From Bin5 sp965221145 (GTDB lineage Bacteria > Chloroflexota > Anaerolineae > Caldilineales > Caldilineaceae): DNA of 64,000 nucleotides. Where the stretch lies: NCBI GenBank assembly GCA_965221145.1, contig OZ244877.1, positions 558,001-622,000 of the forward strand. Reading direction: 5' to 3'. Position 1 is the first letter of the stretch, and every line of letters begins with the position of its first letter. A program made the position numbers and the translations under genes. Under the pieces are notes generated by a model that worked only from the letters and a program-made list of their open reading frames with translations, was not told where the DNA came from and searched no databases. Below are positions 58,370-64,000 of this stretch, piece by piece.

Positions 58370-59976
58370 TCATGCTTCTCCATGTCGGCGGGATGCACCA
58401 GGACTTCGGTCGTCAAGAGCAAAGCAGCGGTGTGCGCGGCGGTCTTGATGGCGGCCTCCAACACAGCGACCGGGTCGACGATGCCGGCCTGCCACATGTC
58501 AACGACGGCGGCGGCGCGGGCGTCAAAACCACTGCCGTCGGGCGCCGATTGGACCCGATTGAGAATGGGCGCCGGTTCGTGTCCGGCATTGGCGGCGATG
58601 ACGCGCAACGGTTCTTCGAGGGCATCGGCCATCACCGCCGCGCCCAACGTCCCGTCCGACCGGTTGCAACTGTGTCGCAGGCAGGGGGCGCAGCGCGCCA
58701 AGCCGCTGCCGCCGCCGGGCGCCACGCCTTCGAGCATGGCAACCTGCAGCGCCCTGACCGTCCGCTTGGCCATACCCAGGCGGCTCGTCTTTTCGGCGTC
58801 TGTGGCCGCGCCCACATGGAGCGTCGCCACGCCACCCAGGAGCTTGGCCAAACGCCTGCGCAGCAGATTGGCGCTTTCCTCCGTGTCGGCGGCGCGCAGA
58901 CGTTTGCGCAATGTGCGGATGTGCTGCCGCAAAGCATGTGGGTCGCCACCGCCGGCGACCACGCCAAAGTCACTACGCGTCGCCCATGCGCGGCGCGCGT
59001 GCCCCAGATCGGCTGCGGTCACGGCGCCGGGGCTATCTCGGGCGGCCTTCAGAAGCGGGCGGGCGCTGGTCAGCCGCGCCAGGTCCTCATGCAGAAAGGG
59101 CAATTCGCTGTAAATCGCCCCCGCCGTAACGGCCAGGCAGGACAGCACACCGGACTCGTGGTTGGTCAGGAGTGTGCCCAGCGCCGCGCCGCTGAGCTGC
59201 TCAACCAGCATGAAGAGACTCGTTCTGCCGGCGGCCAGTGCGGCCTCCATGAGCGGCACGACATCATCGACCTGATCGAGGCTCAAGTCACTGACAAAGA
59301 TGGCGGGATCGTCGAGGATAGCCTCCCGCTTGGCTTTGTCGGTGATCATGGTCGCGGATAACCACGATCCCGACCAATAGGAGCCGTCAAAGTACTCCCG
59401 CTCCAGGCTGCGGCGCTGCGATTCCAACACGTTCACAAAGCCGTCGCCTCCGGTGAAGGTTACGATCTCGCCCAGCAGGTCGGCCATCTCCTCATCGTGG
59501 CAGATAGCCAGCGCGCAACGGGTGATCGCCTCCTGACCGTTCAATGGCCGCGCTTGCGCGCGCAGCGCGGCGGTGGCCGTCTCCGCCGCGCGCTCGATCT
59601 GGGGACGCAGATGAGCAGCATGAACCCCGGCGGCGAGCAGACGTCGGCTTGCGCGCAGAATGGCCTGAAAGATGACGGCAGCTGTGGCGGCGCCGTCACC
59701 AACGTTCTCGTGCATCTGCCAGAGGCTCTCGCGCAGGAGCATAGCGCCCATGTTTTCATCCTGATCACCGAGGGAGACGATGCGACGAGCGATTGTGCCG
59801 CCGTCATCCAGGATTTCCAGCGGTGAGAGGCCGGGAACCGCTTCAATGATGACCGTGCGCGCGTTCGGGCCGAGGGTCGGGCGGATGCCATCAGCCAGTT
59901 TGTCAACACCGGCAAAGAGCTTCTGGTGGGAGGCCGGCAAAAAGACGATGCGTTGGGCGTGAGAAGGTCTTCGCAT
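58336..59976 (-). CDS. Divergent GroEL-like chaperonin
   Basis: The 546-residue protein aligns along GroEL: TLGPNARTVII, LDDGGTIARRI (Asp52 position kept), NVGDGAATAAVIFQA (Asp87 kept), LEGVAPGGGSGLAR, LEEPLRVIAANAGHEP, AGIVDPVAV (Asp495 kept) and LLTTEVLV. The residue aligned with the catalytic Asp398 is Arg405 (codon 58762-58764), and there is no Gly-Gly-Met tail. No groES is adjacent. It is therefore probably a specialised paralogue with altered or absent ATP hydrolysis. I chose the ATG at 59976, with GAGG upstream; an earlier one at 60024 adds unconserved residues. It heads an operon with a beta-propeller and an aldolase. Confidence 0.8.
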   Translation of the reverse strand: MRRPSHAQRIVFLPASHQKLFAGVDKLADGIRPTLGPNARTVIIEAVPGLSPLEILDDGGTIARRIVSLGDQDENMGAMLLRESLWQMHENVGDGAATAAVIFQAILRASRRLLAAGVHAAHLRPQIERAAETATAALRAQARPLNGQEAITRCALAICHDEEMADLLGEIVTFTGGDGFVNVLESQRRSLEREYFDGSYWSGSWLSATMITDKAKREAILDDPAIFVSDLSLDQVDDVVPLMEAALAAGRTSLFMLVEQLSGAALGTLLTNHESGVLSCLAVTAGAIYSELPFLHEDLARLTSARPLLKAARDSPGAVTAADLGHARRAWATRSDFGVVAGGGDPHALRQHIRTLRKRLRAADTEESANLLRRRLAKLLGGVATLHVGAATDAEKTSRLGMAKRTVRALQVAMLEGVAPGGGSGLARCAPCLRHSCNRSDGTLGAAVMADALEEPLRVIAANAGHEPAPILNRVQSAPDGSGFDARAAAVVDMWQAGIVDPVAVLEAAIKTAAHTAALLLTTEVLVHPADMEKHEWSKRRPRLSG

Positions 59977-60341
59977 AGCAACCAGCCTCGTAACCAGCCT
60001 TGGGAACGGCCCGCACGACGCCACCCATCATGCCACGTCTGCGATGGGTTATCAAGAAGGCGGAGGCAGAGGGTGCATCCAGGATTTTTGTGCAGCCGTT
60101 GTCTGAATTGTGGCCTTCGGGACATGGGGATGGGTTCTGACTAAAGCGCAGGCGCATTTGCCAGCATATCAGGACGGCGCCCACCCGCCAGCTAAAAAAT
60201 TCGGATAGCCCCAAAAAGCTGGGGACGAGATTTCATTTTGGGTCGCGGGCAGCGAATTCGTGTGGGTCCCGGATTTTGGGTCGTGACGCGGGAATCGCCG
60301 TGTGAGCGGGCTGTCAGGGGGTGGATTCCAGGAAATTTCTT

Positions 60342-60490
60342 GCAAAAATGTCCGCTTTGTCCGCTTTACCCCCCCCCTTGACTACTATACGAAATGAATC
60401 GTTCTTTCGCGTTGACGGAGGCTGGCGCTGTTGGCAGGCGGTCAGGGATTGGCTTTGCCTGACAGATGCACAGCGGTATTATACCACACT
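60342..60490. repeat. ~160-bp dispersed unit with nine-G run, copy 2 (inverted)
   Basis: TGTCCGCTTTGTCCGCTTTA followed by nine Cs is the exact complement of the right end of 9781-9945. The far end has TATTATACCACACT, the complement of the TGTGGTATAAT end of copy 1. The middle is less conserved. Confidence 0.7.
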
Positions 60491-60596
60491 TCAGTTTTGG
60501 CAGGTGACAGGCTCGGCAGGCGTGTATCCAGGATATCTGGCGCGCTTCTCGTCCTATCTTGTCAGCTACGCCGGGTGCGGGCGAGACACGCGGGAT

Positions 60597-60656
60597 TTTG
60601 AAGGTTTTTTGTATTGGCGTTGGCAATGAAAGCCTCTCCGCCAAAACACCTTCAAA
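60597..60656. repeat. 60-bp palindromic repeat, copy E (inverted)
   Basis: Ends TTTGAAGGTTTTTTG and CCAAAACACCTTCAAA. The arms carry compensating changes (AAGGT/ACCTT against AAGAT/ATCTT in other copies), so base pairing is kept. Same orientation as copy B, 48 kb away from copies A-D. Confidence 0.8.
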
Positions 60657-60716
60657 CCCAGGGGGATATGCAATAATATCGGATGCACCCAGGCAGTGGC
60701 CTACACAGTGGCCTGT

Positions 60717-61778
60717 TCACCCGCCGCCGGTATCCTGAATCGTAACGCCCAGGCTGTCCGCCGTCTCCACTATCTCCTGCCAGATGCTGTCTTCGACCGG
60801 GATGCCGTGCGCGCTGCGCTGCTGGGCGGTGCGGTATTCCGGTTCGCCGGGGAAGAGGACCTCGCTGACGCCGGGCTTCGGGCGCGACGATTTTACCCAG
60901 GCGATCTGCTCCTGAACGGTCTGGATGAACTCGTCGTAGGGGAGCAGGGCCGCGATGTTGATGGCCTGGAAGAAGACGCCGTTGCCCTTTTCCTCGGTCT
61001 CTTTGCCGGTGCAACCTGCGCCCGACAGCGCCCCTGCCAGCAATTCGGCCACGATGCCGAGGGCGTACCCTTTGTGGCCCACGATTCCGCCCAGGGGCAG
61101 GAGCGCGCCCTCCGGCGGGCCGTAGAAGGCCGCCGGATCGGTGGTGGGGTTGCCGTCGGCGTCGATGATGACACCGGCGGGCAGCTGCTTTCCGGCGTAG
61201 CGCGTAACCCGGATTTTGCCTTCGGGGAACACGGACGTCGTGATGTCGACCATGACGGGCCACGGCCCGCCGCTCGGGACGGCGAAGGCAATTGGATTGG
61301 GCGAGAGGCGTCGCTCGGCGCCGCCCCAGGGGGCCACCGAGCCGCTGCGGCCATAGGAGTTGACGACCGCCATGCCGATCATCTGCGCTTCGGCGGCCAT
61401 TGTCGGGTACTCGCCCACCCGTCCCACGTGCTGGCTGCCGCGCACCACGACGGTGCCGATGGCGACTTGGCGCGCCTTGTCGATGGCGAGCTGCATCGCC
61501 TGCCGGGCGATTACGTGGCCCCAGCCCTGGCTTGCCACCATGACGGCAGAGGCCGCCGTCTCGCGTTCAATCTCGATCGGCGTGCCCGGTCTTATCTCGC
61601 CATTGCGAATTTCGCCGACGTACTGCGGTATGCGCATCACGCCGTGCGAGTCGTGCCCGAGCAGGTTGGCGCGCACGAGTATCTCGCAAACGGTTTCCGA
61701 CTCTGCGTGAGGCGAGCCGGCCGCATCCAGAATCCGGACGCCGATCTCTTGAAGTTGGGCGGCGGGAATGTGTCTCAT
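60717..61778 (-). CDS. Ldh-family NAD(P)-dependent oxidoreductase
   Basis: The 353-residue protein is a paralogue of 50477-51523. It has HDSHGVMRIPQYV, GWGHVIARQAMQLAIDKAR, GSQHVGRVGEYPTMAAEAQ, PNPIAFAVPSG and VGHKGYALGIVAELLAG. Likely a 2-hydroxyacid or ureidoglycolate/2,3-diketogulonate-type dehydrogenase. I chose the ATG at 61778, since AGGAG lies eight bases upstream; the GTG at 61787 overlaps that site. It ends a minus-strand run with two PhyH genes. Confidence 0.9.
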   Translation of the reverse strand: MRHIPAAQLQEIGVRILDAAGSPHAESETVCEILVRANLLGHDSHGVMRIPQYVGEIRNGEIRPGTPIEIERETAASAVMVASQGWGHVIARQAMQLAIDKARQVAIGTVVVRGSQHVGRVGEYPTMAAEAQMIGMAVVNSYGRSGSVAPWGGAERRLSPNPIAFAVPSGGPWPVMVDITTSVFPEGKIRVTRYAGKQLPAGVIIDADGNPTTDPAAFYGPPEGALLPLGGIVGHKGYALGIVAELLAGALSGAGCTGKETEEKGNGVFFQAINIAALLPYDEFIQTVQEQIAWVKSSRPKPGVSEVLFPGEPEYRTAQQRSAHGIPVEDSIWQEIVETADSLGVTIQDTGGG

Positions 61779-61844
61779 GTCGATCACTCCTGGTGGGTGT
61801 GCCGCGGAATCCAGCGGCTAGTGGTTCGCTTCCTGTGCTGGCCG

Positions 61845-62639
61845 CTATCGGGCCAACTCCTTCACACACGTGTCGTCGAGCGGCTGAAGTGGCGTGAAGT
61901 CACGATTGTTCTGATACCACGGGCGCACGGTACCGGTGCAGGCGTTGCTGACGGCGTTGTAGATGAGGTACATGATCGCCCGCCGCCACGGGGAGACATT
62001 GTTGGCTGAACCGTGCAGCACGTTGCAGTGGATGAACGCGACCGAACCCGCCGGTCCGATCAACGCCTCGATCCCGTTCTCTGCGGCGAGCCGTTCAAAG
62101 GTAGGCTGATCGATATGATGCAGTTCATACCCTCTCCCTTTCGCATCCTTGTGAGGCTGGGCGTCGAGAAGCCCATGGCGCTGCGAGCCGGGCACGATCA
62201 GGAGCGGCGACGTGACCGCTGTGCAATCGTCGATGAAGACGGACACCATGATGCAGTTTGGCTCCGGCATGCCATCGACCGAATGCCAGGGCGGGTAATC
62301 CTGATGCCAGTCCCAGGACGCGCCCCCGCCGAAGCCCTGTTTTGGATTCATGCGGCTCTGGTGGAGATAGACATCATCCCGCAATAGCTGGCGCACCGGG
62401 TTCAATAGACGGGGGAGCAGCGTGAGACAGCGAAACGGCTCGGAATAGAGATGCGCCCCAAAGGCCAGCCTGACCGATGTTGCGTCCTCCTTCTCGGAGA
62501 TCAGTTCCGGCCCCCGGCGATTCAGGATATCCGGCAACTCTCCCTGCAAGATTGCCACTTCATCGCTGTCCAGCAGATCCGGGAAGAACAGGTAGCCCTG
62601 TTCGTCATACTGTGCAATCTGCGCGTCATCTAGTTTCAT
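61845..62639 (-). CDS. Phytanoyl-CoA dioxygenase (PhyH) family protein
   Basis: The 264-residue Fe(II)/2-oxoglutarate dioxygenase starts MKLDDAQIAQYDEQGYLFFPDLL, as is usual. The iron ligands are in SWDWHQDYPPWHS (HxD) and FIHCNVLHGSANN (distal His), and a late Arg follows in SPWRRAIMYLIYN for 2-oxoglutarate. The ATG has GGAGG upstream; the longer frame from 62894 lies in the next gene's territory. The substrate is unknown; the family hydroxylates small molecules, lipids and natural products (EctD-like). Confidence 0.92.
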   Translation of the reverse strand: MKLDDAQIAQYDEQGYLFFPDLLDSDEVAILQGELPDILNRRGPELISEKEDATSVRLAFGAHLYSEPFRCLTLLPRLLNPVRQLLRDDVYLHQSRMNPKQGFGGGASWDWHQDYPPWHSVDGMPEPNCIMVSVFIDDCTAVTSPLLIVPGSQRHGLLDAQPHKDAKGRGYELHHIDQPTFERLAAENGIEALIGPAGSVAFIHCNVLHGSANNVSPWRRAIMYLIYNAVSNACTGTVRPWYQNNRDFTPLQPLDDTCVKELAR

Positions 62640-62685
62640 ATAACGACCTCCGTATGTAGCAGCACAATGTGGTTGACTCTTAAAC

Positions 62686-63522
62686 TCAGCGCGACCTGGC
62701 CCGGAATCCCGGATCGGAGGAGGAATAAGGCCATCCTGCGCCGCCGACCATATAGAATTCATCCGCTTTGCCGCACAGCCAGTAGAACATCTCGGCCACA
62801 CGCGGGACGGACTGCCACTTGCGCGTGGCTCCACAAAAGTAGTCGTTGGTGTAGGCATAGTCGGCGCCGGCGAAATCGAAGTTCGGGTCTGCAAGCCAGT
62901 CGCGTTCGGGCAGTTCTGTGCGCCAACACACCCATTTCAACAGGTTGCGGGTCGATTGATCGATCTTCGGGGGCTGGCGATGCCAGATCGAATAGGCTGT
63001 CACGAACACTGAGCCGGCCGACGCCGTGGTCGCTGCCTGACCGGCCAGATTGCCGAAGCGCTCTATGTCCTCGCGGGCGATAGGCACGAGGTGAGAACCG
63101 GGCAGAAATAGAGTCGACCCCATTTCCGGCGTGTTGGTCTGGGGAATGTAGAAGACCTGGAGCAGATTGCAGGCGCGCTCGAAGTTGGAGCCGGCATCGA
63201 TATGCCAGTATCTGGCTGCTACCGGCTCCACCAGGCGATGGTTGGCCATCCACTCAGGAAGCTGGAACTGGAGGCCCAGCAGGGAGCGAACGGCGCCGGC
63301 GACCGCCGGATGCAACAACACTTCGTCGATGAAACGTTCATCTCTGACCAACTGATGGGGGTCGGCGCCCTCTTGGTCGAGATATTCAAACACCCAGAGG
63401 TTGGTGGACTCCGGTATCACGCCTTCGAGCGTGAGAATGCCCGTCTTGCAGAATTCCAGAACCTCTTCATCCGTCAGGGTTGGTTTGACGTTATTCGCGG
63501 CGCGGCGCGCTTCCGGTGCCAT
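62686..63522 (-). CDS. Phytanoyl-CoA dioxygenase (PhyH) family protein
   Basis: The 278-residue protein has the iron ligands in RYWHIDAGSNF (HxD) and AYSIWHRQPPK (distal His), followed by STRNLLKWVCWRT with the probable 2-oxoglutarate Arg. FYIPQTNTPEMGSTLFLPGSH is typical of the family. The ATG at 63522 follows AGGAGGAAACC. It is quite different from the neighbouring PhyH protein, so the two are not a recent duplication. Confidence 0.9.
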   Translation of the reverse strand: MAPEARRAANNVKPTLTDEEVLEFCKTGILTLEGVIPESTNLWVFEYLDQEGADPHQLVRDERFIDEVLLHPAVAGAVRSLLGLQFQLPEWMANHRLVEPVAARYWHIDAGSNFERACNLLQVFYIPQTNTPEMGSTLFLPGSHLVPIAREDIERFGNLAGQAATTASAGSVFVTAYSIWHRQPPKIDQSTRNLLKWVCWRTELPERDWLADPNFDFAGADYAYTNDYFCGATRKWQSVPRVAEMFYWLCGKADEFYMVGGAGWPYSSSDPGFRARSR

Positions 63523-63567
63523 TGGTTTCCTCCTGCATGGCATTCACGAGAATCTTAAGAATGGCGG

Positions 63568-63978
63568 TCAGATTTTGGCCTCAAGGATCTGCAATACTTC
63601 GAAAACCATGCCGTTGGGCGAGCGGAAGAATGCCAGGCGACGCGAGCCGAACTCGGCGCTGATCTCCACCCGTTCAACCAGCACCTCCAGGCCCATGCCG
63701 GTGAGCCGTTCGTACTCCTGATCCAGGTCTTCCACTTCGAAGACGGCGTGCGTCAGGCCGGGCATCAGTTTGTGGCCCAGTTTCTCCTCAAAGACGGTCT
63801 TGGGCGTAAGGAAGATGCGCGTGCCGCCAAAATCGAGGAAGGCGTAGTCGGCCTCCTCACCGTCGGGCGCTGTGAACGTTTCCCGCAGGATCAGCTTGGC
63901 TCCGATCTCTTCCCAGAATGTAATTTCGCTATCTATGTCATCGACTTTCATGCCGATGTTCCACAGACTTGCTTCCAC
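63568..63978 (-). CDS. VOC-superfamily protein
   Basis: The 136-residue glyoxalase/dioxygenase-fold protein has LWNIGMKVDDIDSEITFWEEIG and THAVFEVEDLDQEYERLTGMG, ending FFRSPNGMVFEVLQ. The metal-site His and Glu positions are partly present (His in THAVF, Glu in VFEVLQ). The GTG start has AAAGGA upstream. It is the first gene of the minus-strand run within the window, and more of the operon may lie beyond the right edge. Confidence 0.85.
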   Translation of the reverse strand: MEASLWNIGMKVDDIDSEITFWEEIGAKLILRETFTAPDGEEADYAFLDFGGTRIFLTPKTVFEEKLGHKLMPGLTHAVFEVEDLDQEYERLTGMGLEVLVERVEISAEFGSRRLAFFRSPNGMVFEVLQILEAKI

Positions 63979-64000
63979 GGCACGTTGTCCTTTTGCTGAT

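Larger units (their letters stand above)
60025..60716. other. Non-coding repeat island
   Basis: No gene is supported. GGGTGCATCC (60071-60080) and GGATGCACCC (60681-60690), the ends of the 101-bp element family, face each other across ~620 bp that contain the second copy of the nine-G unit and 60-bp palindrome copy E. The plus-strand frame 60321-60629 only crosses these repeats. Confidence 0.6.

Noticed and set aside
61845..62894. Longer N-terminus for the PhyH protein from 62894
   Set aside because: The added part overlaps the upstream PhyH gene in another frame, while GGAGG precedes ATG 62639.

Overview
The window looks like a chromosomal segment of a high-GC Chloroflexota bacterium, probably Caldilineae/Anaerolineae-like. 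The evidence is the gene mix (SigA with complete region 1, sigma-factor/bifunctional-nuclease fusion, Thr-Pro-rich PA14 lipoprotein, many Gfo/Idh, SDR, LLM, PhyH and Ldh-type enzymes, several ABC importers), not any marker alignment, so the taxonomy is inference. Most genes have clear AGGAGG-type ribosome binding sites.

Bases 1-18,400 are mostly core genes: end of a GPH-family symporter, murA (catalytic Cys replaced by Asp), a membrane protein, gyrB, a MazG-like hydrolase, the main sigma factor, a methyltransferase, an OsmC-family gene with an in-frame TGA at its conserved Cys codon (candidate selenoprotein), then an arginine cluster argC-trmH-type-argB-argD-GNAT(argA-like)-carA. Upstream of argC lie a consensus-like promoter, a 17-codon ORF with four consecutive Arg codons and an intrinsic terminator, which together look like an attenuator. 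The region ends with an ECF sigma/bifunctional-nuclease fusion facing a PA14 lipoprotein.

Bases 20,000-64,000 are a catabolic and accessory region: sugar ABC permeases with dehydrogenase, lactonase, epimerase-like and SDR genes; two oligopeptide-type ABC systems; P450, mutarotase, VOC, Ldh and RraA genes; the debris of a ribose-type ABC system; an operon with a divergent GroEL-like protein, a beta-propeller and a class I aldolase; and a minus-strand run of two PhyH dioxygenases, an Ldh enzyme and a VOC protein. The set suggests uptake and oxidative breakdown of deoxy-sugars or aldonates, but no complete pathway is visible.

The window is rich in short dispersed repeats: a 60-bp palindrome (5 copies), a 34-bp hairpin repeat (9 copies, all before 18.4 kb), a 101-bp element with GGGTGCATCCC ends, a ~130-bp AATGTG-ended element, a ~160-bp unit with a nine-G run, and two single MITE-like elements. 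Three genes are clearly broken: a sugar-binding protein cut at its N-terminus by a repeat, an SDR with an amber codon, and a permease/binding-protein deletion fusion with a stop and a frameshift. No tRNA, rRNA, CRISPR array or complete transposase gene was seen.
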